A DNA stretch of 64,000 nucleotides from positions 4,941,001-5,005,000 of the forward strand of contig NZ_CP160398.1 in NCBI RefSeq assembly GCF_040729435.1. The letters are read 5' to 3'. Below the pieces are notes generated by a model. That model was not told where the DNA came from. It made no database searches and saw only the letters and a program-made list of their open reading frames with translations. The position numbers and the translations under genes are program-made. This document shows positions 44,173 through 53,494 of this stretch, one piece after another. The DNA comes from Pseudomonas sp. HOU2. GTDB lineage: Bacteria; Pseudomonadota; Gammaproteobacteria; Pseudomonadales; Pseudomonadaceae. Positions within the stretch are counted from its first letter, which is position 1; every line of letters begins with the position of its first letter.

Positions 44173-44760
44173 TTAGTGGTGACGTGGCTTGAGGATCGCC
44201 GGTTTTTCGTCTGGCGCCTGGCACAGCAGGTACAGCGCGGTCAGGGCTTCCGGGATCTGCACGATCATGTCGTCCATCAGGTTGGCGTCCTTGGCGATGT
44301 CTTCGAACTCTGGCTGCTCGTCGAACAAGCCCGAACCGACCATGATCGGCAGGAGCATTTCGCTGACTTCTTCTTCGGCGGTCTCGAACCAGGCCGCTTC
44401 ACGCAGGAACACGCCTTCCATGAAGCCGATGCACCAGCCGCGCAGTTCGGAGTCGTCCGGCTCGTCGCCCAGGTCCAGGTCGCACGGCAGTTCGAATTCT
44501 TCGTCGGACGCCAGTTGACGGGCGATGTGCGCCTTGAGGCCGATCAGCGTGGCCTCGATCTCTTCGCGCTGGGCCTCGCTGCTGTAATGCGGCTCTTCGG
44601 CGAACAGGGCGTCGATCCACTCACGCTCCGGTACATCTTCTGCACAGATCGACAGGGCGGTCAGGTAACCGTGGGCGGCCACGTAATCCAGCGCCTCTTC
44701 GTGCAGCTCGTCGGCGTCGAGAAAGACTTGCAGGCGGGTTAGTTGCTCAGCGAAGGACAT
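44173..44760 (-). CDS. UPF0149 family protein (YecA/YgfB-like)
   Basis: This 195-residue acidic protein has the UPF0149 signatures LRGWCIGFMEGVF and ADELHEEALDYVAAHGYLTALSI, here in the YecA-like form without a C-terminal zinc motif. The family is cytoplasmic and helical; P. aeruginosa YgfB represses AmpDh3 expression, but this protein may be a different branch. I start at ATG 44760 (MSFAEQL), since the frame upstream of it is not conserved-looking. It is followed by ybaN on the same strand. Confidence 0.8.
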   Translation of the reverse strand: MSFAEQLTRLQVFLDADELHEEALDYVAAHGYLTALSICAEDVPEREWIDALFAEEPHYSSEAQREEIEATLIGLKAHIARQLASDEEFELPCDLDLGDEPDDSELRGWCIGFMEGVFLREAAWFETAEEEVSEMLLPIMVGSGLFDEQPEFEDIAKDANLMDDMIVQIPEALTALYLLCQAPDEKPAILKPRHH

Positions 44761-44873
44761 TACGGGGCTACCTTGGGGGAATAAACAATGCGGGAATTCT
44801 AGGCCTTCTTGCGCGCTCAAGCCAGCCGCACGGCAGATTTGCCCCGCCACGGCCCGCAGATCCACCGCCCATC

Positions 44874-44968
44874 CCTGTAGGAGCTGCCGAAGGCTGCGAT
44901 CTTTTAATTTTGTTTTTCAAGATCCAGATCAAGATCAAAAGATCGCAGCCTTCGGCAACTCCAACAGA
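44874..44968. repeat. REP inverted pair, GATC-type
   Basis: GATC-type pair between the divergent UPF0149 and recQ genes. The left arm GTAGGAGCTGCCGAAGGC and the right arm GCCTTCGGCAACTCCAAC differ at two positions (G to A), so the pair has begun to decay. The loop again has duplicated AAGATC units. Confidence 0.88.
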
Positions 44969-45145
44969 AGATGAGTCTTCTCAGCGGCACCCCCTGCCGG
45001 GGAGGGCTCGGGTATACTGCCGCGTTTTGCGCTCCCTGCTCGTATTGCGGTGGTCTGGCAATGCGCTCTTACGTTTTGTTTAAGCAGCTGTGGCTGTCCT
45101 GAACCAGCCTGTGCAGGGATGTTTCGGTAGATTTTTGGAGTTTTT

Positions 45146-47275
45146 ATGCTCGAACAGGCTCAACGCGTCCTCAAAGACATCTTCGGCTACGACAGTTTCC
45201 GTGGCCGTCAGGGTGCAATCATTGAGCGCGTGGCCAGCGGCGGTGATGCGCTGGTGCTGATGCCTACCGGTGGCGGCAAGTCCCTGTGTTTCCAGGTGCC
45301 GGCGCTGCTGCGCGAAGGCCTGGCGGTGGTGGTGTCGCCGTTGATCGCCTTGATGGACGATCAGGTCGCCACCCTCGAAGAGCTGGGCGTGGCCGCCGCT
45401 GCACTGAACTCCACCTTGAGCGCCGAACAGCAGCGCGATCTGGCGGCACGGATCAAACGCGGCGAAGTGAAAATGCTCTATCTGGCGCCGGAGCGACTGG
45501 TGCAGCCGCGCATGCTGTCGTTCCTGCAGGGCTTGAACATTGCTTTGTTCGCCATCGACGAAGCGCACTGCGTGTCGCAATGGGGCCACGACTTCCGTCC
45601 GGAATACCTGCAATTGGGCCAGTTGGCGGAAATGTTCCCCGACGTGCCGCGCATCGCCCTGACCGCCACCGCCGACAAGCGCACCCGCGAAGAAATCGTC
45701 ACCCGCCTGCACCTGCAGAACGCCGAGCGCTTTCTGTCGAGCTTCGACCGGCCCAACATCTTTTACCGCATCGTGCCCAAGGAGCAGCCGCGCAAGCAGT
45801 TGCTGGCGTTCCTCGCCGAGCGGCGCAGCGATGCCGGCATCGTCTATTGCCTGTCGCGCAAGAAGGTCGAGGAAGTTGCCGCGTTTCTCAGCGAGCAGGG
45901 CTTCCCGGCGCTGCCGTATCACGCCGGTTTGCCCAATGATCTGCGCGCCTACCACCAGAAGCGCTTCCTCAACGAGGAAGGCCTGATCATGGTCGCCACC
46001 GTGGCGTTCGGCATGGGCATCGACAAGCCCAACGTGCGTTTCGTCGCGCACCTCGACCTGCCGAAATCCCTTGAGGCCTATTACCAGGAAACCGGGCGCG
46101 GCGGCCGTGATGGCCTGCCGGCGGACGCGTGGATGGCCTACGGTTTGCAGGACGTGGTGATGCTCAAGCAGATGCTGCAGAACTCCGAAGGCGATGAGCG
46201 TCACAAGCGTCTGGAGCAGCACAAGCTCGACGCCATGCTCTCGCTCTGCGAAGAAACCCGCTGCCGCCGGCAGACCCTGCTGGCGTACTTCGACGAAGAC
46301 ATGCCCGAGCCGTGCGGCCACTGCGACAATTGCGTCGACGGTGTGCAGACCTGGGACGCCACCGAGCCGGCGCGCCAGGCGCTGTCGGCGATCTATCGCA
46401 CCGGCCAGCGCTATGGCGTCGGCCACTTGGTGGACGTGTTGCTGGGCAAGGACAACGAGAAGGTGCGCAGCTTCGGCCATCAGCATCTGTCGGTGTACGG
46501 CGTCGGTAAGGCGCTGAGCGAGAGCGAATGGCGCTCGTTGTTCCGGCAACTGGTGGCGCGTGGTCTGGCCGATGTCGATCACGAGGGCTACGGAGGCCTG
46601 CGCCTGAGCGACACCTGCCGGCCATTGCTCAAGGGCGAAGTGACCCTGGAACTGCGCCGCGATCTCAAGCCGCAGGTCACCGCCAAGACCGCCAGCAAGA
46701 GCCCGGCCAGTCAGCTGGTGCGTGGCGAAGAGCGCGAACAGTGGGAAGCCCTGCGTGCACTGCGGCGCAAACTCGCCGAGGAGCATGGTGTGCCGCCGTA
46801 CGTCATCTTCCCCGACTCGACCCTGCTGGAAATGCTCCGCAGTCAGCCGACCTCGCTGGCCGACATGGCGCGGGTCAGCGGCGTTGGTGCACGCAAGCTG
46901 GAGCGTTACGGCGAGGCTTTCCTCGAAGTACTTGGCGGCGAGGCCGAAGCGCCGAAAGCGGTGGCCGACGTGCGCCACGAACTTATCACCCTGGCCCGCG
47001 CCGGCATGACCCCGATGCAGATCGCCGGGCAACTGCAGTGCTCGGAAAAGAACGTCTACACCATGCTCGCCGAGGCCATTGGCAAACAGCAGTTATCGCT
47101 GGAGCAGGCCTTGGACTTGCCGGAAGAACTGATGGGCGAAGTGCAGGACGCGTTCCTCGACGGCGAGGGCGAGTTACCGTCGGTCGCCGAAGTGGCCGAA
47201 CTGTTCGCCGGTCGAGTTCCGGAAGGCGTTCTTTACTGCGTAAGGGCTGCGTTGCAATCCGAGTTTGAAATGTAA
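45146..47275 (+). CDS. recQ: ATP-dependent DNA helicase RecQ
   Basis: This 709-residue protein is a full-length RecQ. It has Walker A TGGGKS (41-46), the DEAH box (138-141), [10 protein letters not shown], the aromatic-rich [11 protein letters not shown] loop, motif [12 protein letters not shown], a zinc-binding cysteine set (LCEETRC...CGHCDNC), an RQC winged helix and an HRDC domain (about 530-600, [23 protein letters not shown]). A further C-terminal helical segment with [18 protein letters not shown] looks like an HTH_40 domain. It unwinds recombination and replication intermediates 3' to 5'. The gene stands alone. Confidence 0.95.
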   Translation: MLEQAQRVLKDIFGYDSFRGRQGAIIERVASGGDALVLMPTGGGKSLCFQVPALLREGLAVVVSPLIALMDDQVATLEELGVAAAALNSTLSAEQQRDLAARIKRGEVKMLYLAPERLVQPRMLSFLQGLNIALFAIDEAHCVSQWGHDFRPEYLQLGQLAEMFPDVPRIALTATADKRTREEIVTRLHLQNAERFLSSFDRPNIFYRIVPKEQPRKQLLAFLAERRSDAGIVYCLSRKKVEEVAAFLSEQGFPALPYHAGLPNDLRAYHQKRFLNEEGLIMVATVAFGMGIDKPNVRFVAHLDLPKSLEAYYQETGRGGRDGLPADAWMAYGLQDVVMLKQMLQNSEGDERHKRLEQHKLDAMLSLCEETRCRRQTLLAYFDEDMPEPCGHCDNCVDGVQTWDATEPARQALSAIYRTGQRYGVGHLVDVLLGKDNEKVRSFGHQHLSVYGVGKALSESEWRSLFRQLVARGLADVDHEGYGGLRLSDTCRPLLKGEVTLELRRDLKPQVTAKTASKSPASQLVRGEEREQWEALRALRRKLAEEHGVPPYVIFPDSTLLEMLRSQPTSLADMARVSGVGARKLERYGEAFLEVLGGEAEAPKAVADVRHELITLARAGMTPMQIAGQLQCSEKNVYTMLAEAIGKQQLSLEQALDLPEELMGEVQDAFLDGEGELPSVAEVAELFAGRVPEGVLYCVRAALQSEFEM

Positions 47276-47353
47276 GAGGGCGTTTGCGCCAACCGTCAGG
47301 CAGTTGTAACGATTCAGTACAGGTCGGCTCTTGCCTATAGCTAAATGTCATGC

Positions 47354-47373
47354 TTAGCTGACTAATAATTAGT
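47354..47373. promoter_or_regulatory. SlyA/MarR-type operator candidate
   Basis: TTAG-CTGA-CTAA (47354-47365) fits the SlyA consensus TTAGN4CTAA. It overlaps the perfect palindrome ACTAAT-A-ATTAGT (47361-47373). Both lie 36-55 bp before the MarR-type gene, where an autoregulatory site would be expected. Confidence 0.5.
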
Positions 47374-47408
47374 TTTTCTCTATTTGTCAGTCTACTCATG
47401 AGTGTTTT

Positions 47409-47843
47409 ATGCCGTTAACCGATCAACACCGCTTTGGCATGCAATTGGCCCAGATGTCCCGAGGCTGGCGTGCCGAACTGGATCGCCGGCTGGCTGGTCT
47501 GGGCTTGTCCCAGGCGCGCTGGCTGGTGCTGCTGCATCTGGCGCGTTTCGAAGACGCGCCGACCCAACGCGAGCTGGCGCAAAGCGTCGGTGTCGAAGGG
47601 CCGACCCTCGCGCGCTTGCTCGACAGCCTGGAAAGCCAGGGCCTGGTGCAACGTCAGTCGGTGATGGAAGACCGCCGGGCGAAAAAAATCGTGCTCTGCG
47701 CCCCGGCACTGCCGCTGATCGAACAAATCGAAACCATCGCTACACAGTTGCGTCACGAATTGTTCGAAGGCGTCGACGAGGCCGATTTGAAGGTATGCAT
47801 GCGCGTTCACGGGCACATTCTGGCCAACCTGGAAAAATCTTGA
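47409..47843 (+). CDS. MarR/SlyA family transcriptional regulator
   Basis: This 144-residue protein has the winged helix of the MarR family: LSQARWLVLLHLARFEDAPTQRELAQSVGVEGPTLARLLDSLESQGLVQRQ with the wing MEDRRAKKIVL (about residues 34-98). The TLARLLDSLE recognition helix and the DRRAKKI wing place it near SlyA. It probably represses its own promoter at the palindrome upstream. The start is at ATG 47409; a 6-codon frame (47398-47418, MSVLCR) overlaps that start codon in another phase. Its ligand is unknown. Confidence 0.85.
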   Translation: MPLTDQHRFGMQLAQMSRGWRAELDRRLAGLGLSQARWLVLLHLARFEDAPTQRELAQSVGVEGPTLARLLDSLESQGLVQRQSVMEDRRAKKIVLCAPALPLIEQIETIATQLRHELFEGVDEADLKVCMRVHGHILANLEKS

Positions 47844-47970
47844 GGCATAACCGCGCGCAGGTTTTTTGAGGGATCGCGCAGAGCAGACTATAAGAACTAC
47901 TGGGCAATATCGTGTTCGTACCGGATGTGCGAACGCATAGAAACCGGTTTTGCTTATTTAAGGGATGCTC

Positions 47971-49737
47971 ATGCTCGCAAGTCGGCACGTTGTACTGCGC
48001 GGTGGCGCCAGATGGCTGCTGGTCGCTGGTGTATTCAGCTATTCGACCTGGTCGATGGCACTGGGGCTGGGCGACATCACCGTCCACTCGGCCCTCAATC
48101 AGCCGCTCAAGGCCGATATCGCGCTGGTGGATGCCGCTGGCCTGAGTGCCGGCGATCTCTCGGCCAGCCTCGCCACGGCCGATGAATTCGCCCGGGCCGG
48201 GGTCGAGCGGGTGTTTTTCCTCAATGACCTCAAGTTCACCCCGATCCTGCATGGCAATCGCCAGATGATCCGGGTGACCTCGCGCAAACCGGTCAATGAA
48301 CCCTTTCTGAATTTTCTGGTGCAGCTCGATCAGCCCAATGGCCGCCTGCTGCGCGAGTACACTGTGCTGATCGATCCGCCCGGATCGCCAAGTATCGTGC
48401 CGGCTACCGACGAGCCCGATCCACGTCCGCAATCCTCTGAATTCCCCACCGTCGAGCCCGCCACGGCGGCGCCTCAGGCTGCTCAGGGCAAACGCGATGC
48501 CGCCCCTTCAGCGCCACCCGCTCCGGCGGCGCCAGCCAACGATGCCGTGGCCGAGCAATTGGCGGCCAGCGTGTTGCTCAGTCAGCAACTGCAAAAGACC
48601 GTCGACGAACTCAACGCCAGACTGCAGGCGCAGGATGTGCAGATTGCCGACGGCAAAAAGCAGATCAGTGATCTGCAAACGCGATTGAGCGAACTGCAAC
48701 AGCCACCGGCGCCAGCCATCACGCCGCCAATACCCGCGCCAGTCACCACCGCGCCTGAAGCTGCCGACGATGGCCTCAACTGGCCGCTGCTCGGTGGCTT
48801 GCTGGTGCTGTTGGGATTGTTGGGTGCCGGGCTTTTCGTCCGACGTCGCCGGCAACTGGCGGAGGTCACGGCGCCACTGGCAGCTCTGCCCGCCGTTCGG
48901 CAAACAGATCCTGAAGACCCGCCAGCCACACAATCCGCCAGCCTGCGAACCACCACCGAACACCGCGAAGAACCGGCGGCCGGCGATGTGCTGGAGGCGG
49001 TGGGGATCTATCTGGCCTATGGGCGTTTGGGTGAGGCGGTCGGGCTGTTGCGCAATGCCATGGACAAGGAGCCAGAGCGTACGGAGCTGGGTGTGCAATT
49101 GCTCGAAGTGTTGGGGCGGCAAGGGGACAGCGCAGCTTATGAACAACAGGAAAACCGCCTGCGTGATGCCGGGGTGGATCCGCAGCAGCTGGCCGCGATC
49201 CGTGAGCGGCATCCAAAATTGACCGGCGCTGCGCCGATAACCCCGGCGGTGTCGATGGTCGCAGCCACAGCGGTGGCGCCTGAGCCATCGGCGCCCGAGG
49301 ATGATTTCGAATTGAATCTGGGTGAGCTGTCGATGGCGTCCAGTTGGGATCTTGAAGACAGTCGTTCGACACCTGAGCCGCCCGCAGAACGGACTGCATC
49401 GAACTCCGATCTTGAAATCCTGCCGCCGGACTTCGAGCTGCCCGAAACGGTGGCCAGCGAAGAGGCGGAGCTGGAGTGGATCCCCGAACCGGACGCACAG
49501 CCGCTGGACGATGACTTTCTTAACGAGTTCGGTGATCCGGGCGAGTCGCTGGCACTGGAACCGCTGGAGCTTGGGGGCACTGAGCCGGAACACGGTTCTG
49601 AGAAGCTCGAACAGGCGCAGACTTGCATTGATGACGGGGATATCGACAGCGCAATTGCCTTGCTCAATGAATTGCTCAAGGAGGGGGACGAGCCACTCAA
49701 ACAGACGGCGCGGACGTTACTCGCGGGTATTCGCTAG
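47971..49737 (+). CDS. FimV-like protein lacking LysM
   Basis: This protein of about 588 residues carries the FimV N-terminal domain (LGDITVHSALNQPLKADIALVDA, residues about 28-130) after a signal peptide. It lacks the LysM motif that FimV/TspA usually have, moving instead through a Pro/Ala-rich linker and coiled coil (about 185-245) to a single transmembrane helix (GLLVLLGLLGAGLFV) followed by RRRR. A cytoplasmic TPR-like part (VGIYLAYGRLGEAVGLLRNAM) and the C-terminal FimV module (EKLEQAQTCIDDGDIDSAI) complete it. Likely roles are polar organisation or pilus-related signalling. I prefer ATG 47971, since AGGG fits it better than 47965. Confidence 0.78.
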   Translation: MLASRHVVLRGGARWLLVAGVFSYSTWSMALGLGDITVHSALNQPLKADIALVDAAGLSAGDLSASLATADEFARAGVERVFFLNDLKFTPILHGNRQMIRVTSRKPVNEPFLNFLVQLDQPNGRLLREYTVLIDPPGSPSIVPATDEPDPRPQSSEFPTVEPATAAPQAAQGKRDAAPSAPPAPAAPANDAVAEQLAASVLLSQQLQKTVDELNARLQAQDVQIADGKKQISDLQTRLSELQQPPAPAITPPIPAPVTTAPEAADDGLNWPLLGGLLVLLGLLGAGLFVRRRRQLAEVTAPLAALPAVRQTDPEDPPATQSASLRTTTEHREEPAAGDVLEAVGIYLAYGRLGEAVGLLRNAMDKEPERTELGVQLLEVLGRQGDSAAYEQQENRLRDAGVDPQQLAAIRERHPKLTGAAPITPAVSMVAATAVAPEPSAPEDDFELNLGELSMASSWDLEDSRSTPEPPAERTASNSDLEILPPDFELPETVASEEAELEWIPEPDAQPLDDDFLNEFGDPGESLALEPLELGGTEPEHGSEKLEQAQTCIDDGDIDSAIALLNELLKEGDEPLKQTARTLLAGIR

Positions 49738-49772
49738 CCAAGGTGGTTGATATTGATGAGGAGATTGTTCAG

Positions 49773-49852
49773 GCCCCATCGCGAGCAGGCTCACTCCTAC
49801 ATTTGAACTGCATTTACAGATCCCTTGTAGGAGTGAGCCTGCTCGCGATGAC
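49773..49852. repeat. REP inverted pair, GTAGGAGTGAGCC-type
   Basis: The fourth REP class: TCGCGAGCAGGCTCACTCC and GTAGGAGTGAGCCTGCTCGCGA, perfectly inverted over a short spacer. It separates the convergent FimV-like and patatin genes. Confidence 0.9.
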
Positions 49853-49885
49853 GGCCTGTCAGGCGCCATCAATCCAGGAAAATAC

Positions 49886-52075
49886 TCAGAACGTCTGCCC
49901 CAGATTCAGATAAACCGCCTGCTCATTCGCATCATTCAAGCCATAGGTGAAGTTCAGCGGTCCCAACGGCGTATCGAAGCCGATAAACACACTCGCTGCA
50001 TTGATGTAGCCGCTGTCGAATTCATTGTCGTTGTTCCACGCCCGCCCACGTTCCAGCGAAGCCCCGGCATACAGCGGGAAGTCCAGTGGCAGGTAGGAGC
50101 GTGGTGTCAGCCGGCGGTAATACACCGCGCGTATCAGGCTGACGTTTTGTCCCGAAATCGAATCCTCGCGAAAGCCCGATAACTGCCGCGCACCGCCGAG
50201 CAGGAAGCTCGACGTCACCACGTTGGCATCGTCCAGCGTTCGGCCATAACGGCCGCCGAGAATCAGCGTATCCGGGCCATGGCTCATGGCTTTGTCCAGC
50301 TTGAATTCCCATTGCCGGTAGCGCGTGTCCGACCCCAGCCCCGGTTCGAATTGCATCAGGGTCAGGCTGACGTCCTTGCCCTCGTGGGGGAAGTAGACAT
50401 TGTCCAGCGAGTCGAACGAGTACTTCAGCGAGTAGAAACCTTCAGTGAAGTTTTCCCTCGGCAGATCCTGATCGCCGATTCGCACATCCGCTTTGCCCCA
50501 GGCCTCGCCGACGCCGAAACGGATTTCGCCGTTGTTGCCGATCTGCCGACCGAAATTGAGGCCGAAACCATAGCGCTCGACGCGGTATTGAGCGATCGGA
50601 TCGTTGTCGAGTATTGAATCGACGTTCTGCGCTTCAAACGCAGCATACGGGGCGACGAAGTAGCGTGAACCGACGTCCAGTGGCTGATAGAACTCGCTAT
50701 ACAGTTCCTGCTTGTCGCCGATCTGCGCGCGGGTCAGCCATTCCGCGCCGAGGCGGTTGATGCCGTTGATGCGATAGCTGGCGCCGAGGTTGAAGGCGCT
50801 GTCACCGCGCATGTCGTCCGACAGATTCAGGCCGACCCGCAGGTAATCGGTGCCGCTGCGTTTGCCCCGGGCGCTGATCACCAGGGTGTGATCCTGGCCC
50901 TTGTGCACCACGCGGTACTGCACCTGTTCGAAGTAATCGAGGCCGTACAGCGTGCCCATGTCCGAATGCAGTCGACCGAGGTCCAGCGGCTCGCCGATCG
51001 GCTGACGGATGTAATAGCGGATCACTTCGTCGCCGACTTTCGAGTCGTTTTCGACCCTGATCGCGGTGATGATCGGCGTGCGCTGGCCCGGCGCGCGGGC
51101 TGCGTTCAGTTCGGCGTCCTGAGATTCGTGAGGTTTGAGCTGAGCGAGGCGGGCGTCGAGAATCCGCGTGGCGCGGTAACCGGCATCGATCATCTCCTGG
51201 GCCTTGCCGAAGTCGGTCACGCCGAATGCCGCCAGCGCCGGCTGGATCAGCACATCGGTGGGTTTGAGGGCGGCCAGTTGTTCTTCGGAGTTGCGCCGGG
51301 TCATCAGGGTTATCGACTGGTTCAGCACATCGACCACGGTCGTCAGTTGTTTGCGGTTGCGCAGTGGCGTACCGATGTCGACCACGATTGCCACGTCAAC
51401 GCCCATCTCCCGCACGACGTCGAGCGGGATGTTGTCAGTCATGCCGCCGTCCACCAGCAGCCGTCCGTCGAGTTCGACCGGGGCGAACACCGCCGGGATC
51501 GACATGCTGGCGCGGATCACCTGCGGCAGGTGGCCTTTGCGGAACACCACTTTTTCGCCATTGGCGATGTCGGTGGCCACGGCGCGGAACGGGATCGGCA
51601 GCTTGTCGAAGTCGCGGGTGTCACTGGTGTGCGCCAGCAGGCTCTCCAGCATCAGCGCGAGGTTCTGGCCCTGAATCACCCCCAGCGGCAGGCCGAGGCT
51701 GCCATCATCGCGAAAACTCAGTTGCTGTTTCACCAGAAAGTCGCGGTCGTCCTGTTTGCGTCGAAACGGCACGTCTTCGCGGGGCGGTGCGTCGGACAGC
51801 GCCTGCTGCCAGTCGATGTTCAGCGCGAGTTTTTCCAGTTCGTCGATCTTGTAGCCCGAGGCATACAGGCCACCAACCACCGCGCCCATGCTGGTACCGG
51901 CAATCGCGTCGATCTTGATCCCTTGTTCCTCCAGAGCCTTGAGCACGCCGATGTGCGCTAGGCCACGTGCGGCACCACCGGACAGCACCAGGCCGACTTT
52001 CGGGCGGGGGGCTTCAGTGGCATTTACAAACACTGGCAGGAAGCCAAGCAGCAGGCAGAACAGCAAACGGCGCAT
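49886..52075 (-). CDS. PlpD-like patatin phospholipase autotransporter (type Vd)
   Basis: This 729-residue protein has a signal peptide (MRRLLFCLLLGFLPVFVNA), a patatin domain with the oxyanion loop GGAARG (33-38), nucleophile GTSMG (Ser62) and the catalytic DGG, then a POTRA-like segment (IITAIRVENDSKVGDEVIRYYI, about 335-400) and a C-terminal 16-strand barrel-like part ending NLGQTF. This is the single-chain PlpD layout: a lipase domain carried to the surface by its own barrel. The substrate is probably phospholipid. The terminal Phe fits Bam-dependent insertion. Confidence 0.85.
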   Translation of the reverse strand: MRRLLFCLLLGFLPVFVNATEAPRPKVGLVLSGGAARGLAHIGVLKALEEQGIKIDAIAGTSMGAVVGGLYASGYKIDELEKLALNIDWQQALSDAPPREDVPFRRKQDDRDFLVKQQLSFRDDGSLGLPLGVIQGQNLALMLESLLAHTSDTRDFDKLPIPFRAVATDIANGEKVVFRKGHLPQVIRASMSIPAVFAPVELDGRLLVDGGMTDNIPLDVVREMGVDVAIVVDIGTPLRNRKQLTTVVDVLNQSITLMTRRNSEEQLAALKPTDVLIQPALAAFGVTDFGKAQEMIDAGYRATRILDARLAQLKPHESQDAELNAARAPGQRTPIITAIRVENDSKVGDEVIRYYIRQPIGEPLDLGRLHSDMGTLYGLDYFEQVQYRVVHKGQDHTLVISARGKRSGTDYLRVGLNLSDDMRGDSAFNLGASYRINGINRLGAEWLTRAQIGDKQELYSEFYQPLDVGSRYFVAPYAAFEAQNVDSILDNDPIAQYRVERYGFGLNFGRQIGNNGEIRFGVGEAWGKADVRIGDQDLPRENFTEGFYSLKYSFDSLDNVYFPHEGKDVSLTLMQFEPGLGSDTRYRQWEFKLDKAMSHGPDTLILGGRYGRTLDDANVVTSSFLLGGARQLSGFREDSISGQNVSLIRAVYYRRLTPRSYLPLDFPLYAGASLERGRAWNNDNEFDSGYINAASVFIGFDTPLGPLNFTYGLNDANEQAVYLNLGQTF

Positions 52076-52146
52076 GGTGAGTCTCGGGGCAAGCGATAAA
52101 GCCGGCTATTATAGCGGCGCCCTCTGTCTCAGGAGTTTCAGCGCAC

Positions 52147-52434
52147 ATGTCTGCTGCAAAACCGGAAATCGTCATCACTTATTGCACCCAATGCCAGTGG
52201 CTGCTGCGCGCCGCGTGGCTGGCGCAGGAACTGCTCAGCACCTTCGGCGACGACCTCGGCAAGGTCTCGCTGGTGCCGGGCACCGGCGGGGTATTTCACA
52301 TCAGCTGCGACGACGTGCAAATCTGGGAGCGCAAGGCCGACGGCGGTTTTCCCGAGGCCAAGGTGCTCAAGCAGCGAGTGCGCGATCAGATCGATCCTGA
52401 CCGCGACCTCGGTCACAACGACCGCACTCAGTGA
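52147..52434 (+). CDS. SelT/SelW/SelH family thioredoxin-like protein
   Basis: This 95-residue protein shows the Rdx-family pattern: EIVITYCTQCQWLLRAAWLAQELL, in which CTQC is the CxxC redox motif (Cys rather than Sec), a central VSLVPGTGGVFHISCDD, and RKADGGFPEAKVLKQRVRD. It is a cytoplasmic thioredoxin-fold protein of unknown partner. The 3' end overlaps the convergent EamA gene by 7 bp. It is divergent from the patatin gene. Confidence 0.88.
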   Translation: MSAAKPEIVITYCTQCQWLLRAAWLAQELLSTFGDDLGKVSLVPGTGGVFHISCDDVQIWERKADGGFPEAKVLKQRVRDQIDPDRDLGHNDRTQ

Positions 52435-53321
52435 GACGCGGCTTCGGCAGCCACGGTTTTCTTGTCGGCGCTGCCTGACATCCGCGCCGAGACCACGATG
52501 GCGACGATGATCAGCGCGCCGCCGAGCAGCATGCGCAGCGTCGGGTTTTCATTGAACAGCAGCCAGGCGATGGTGATGCCGTAAACCGGTTCCATGGCGA
52601 ACACCACGGCGGCAGTGCGTGCCTTGATCACCGCGAGGCTGGCGACGAACAGGCTGTGGGCGACGCCGGTGCAGAACACCCCGAGCAGGGCGATCCACAG
52701 CCAGTCCAATGCACGTACTTCGCTCAGTTGCGGGGCCGCGACCGGCAGCAGACACAGCGCCACCACCACGTTCTGGCACAGCGCGGCCTGCACCGCCGGG
52801 ATGCGTCCGGAGCTGGCGCGGTTGGTCAGCGACAGCAGGGCGAACAGCAAGCCCGACAGCACCGCCCAGAGCAACCCGGTGGTGGCGCCGCTGGCCAGAT
52901 CGAACGCCGGGGTGACCAGCACCAGACCGACGCTGACCAGCACCACCAGCACGATTTCATTGGCGCGGATGCGTTCGCGGAAGATCAGCCCTTCGAGAAT
53001 CACGGTGAACGCCGGGAAACTGGCAAAACCCAACGTAGCAATCGCCACCCCGGCGACCTTCACCGCGATGAAAAAACTCACCCAGTGCCCGGCCAGCAAT
53101 ACGCCGCTGAGCGCCAGACGGCGCCAGTCAACCGCCTGCAGTTTCTGCCAGCCGTTCTGACTGGCGAAGCGGGCGAAAAAGGCCAGGGCGAGCACGGCAA
53201 ACGCCGCACGTCCGAAGACGATCACCGCCGGCGAGGCGGCCGCGAGTTTGCCGAACACACCGGTCAGGCCGAACATCAAAGCGCCAATATGCAGGGCGCC
53301 GAGGGCGGTACGCGGAGTCAT
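52428..53321 (-). CDS. EamA/DMT family transporter (second)
   Basis: This 297-residue inner-membrane protein has ten helices in two EamA repeats (GALHIGALMFGLTGVFGKLAAASPAV and GLLWAVLSGLLFALLSLTNRASSG) and the typical MEPVYGITIAWLLFNENP in repeat two. The substrate is unknown. The AraC-type regulator gene (53495-54259) lies upstream on the same strand, across a REP pair, and may control it. The start at 53321 is not preceded by a strong ribosome site. Confidence 0.85.
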   Translation of the reverse strand: MTPRTALGALHIGALMFGLTGVFGKLAAASPAVIVFGRAAFAVLALAFFARFASQNGWQKLQAVDWRRLALSGVLLAGHWVSFFIAVKVAGVAIATLGFASFPAFTVILEGLIFRERIRANEIVLVVLVSVGLVLVTPAFDLASGATTGLLWAVLSGLLFALLSLTNRASSGRIPAVQAALCQNVVVALCLLPVAAPQLSEVRALDWLWIALLGVFCTGVAHSLFVASLAVIKARTAAVVFAMEPVYGITIAWLLFNENPTLRMLLGGALIIVAIVVSARMSGSADKKTVAAEAASH

Positions 53322-53360
53322 TGCAATCCTTCTTGAGTCTGTCGATACGCAACATGATCA

Positions 53361-53446
53361 CTGTAGGAGCTGCCGAAGGCTGCGATCTTTTGATCTTGAT
53401 CCTTCAAAGCAAGATCAAAAGATCGCAGCCTTCGGCAGCTCCTACA
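53361..53446. repeat. REP inverted pair, GATC-type
   Basis: A perfect GATC-type pair (CCGAAGG/CCTTCGG form) between the AraC gene and the EamA gene, both on the minus strand. Confidence 0.9.
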
Positions 53447-53494
53447 CGTGGATGCACATTGAAGCGTGTTGCGGCTCGCAAGTCTGTCGGCGAA

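Noticed and set aside
45080..47032. A 650-codon minus-strand frame opposite recQ
   Set aside because: All RecQ motifs are intact on the plus strand; the antisense frame is a composition artefact.
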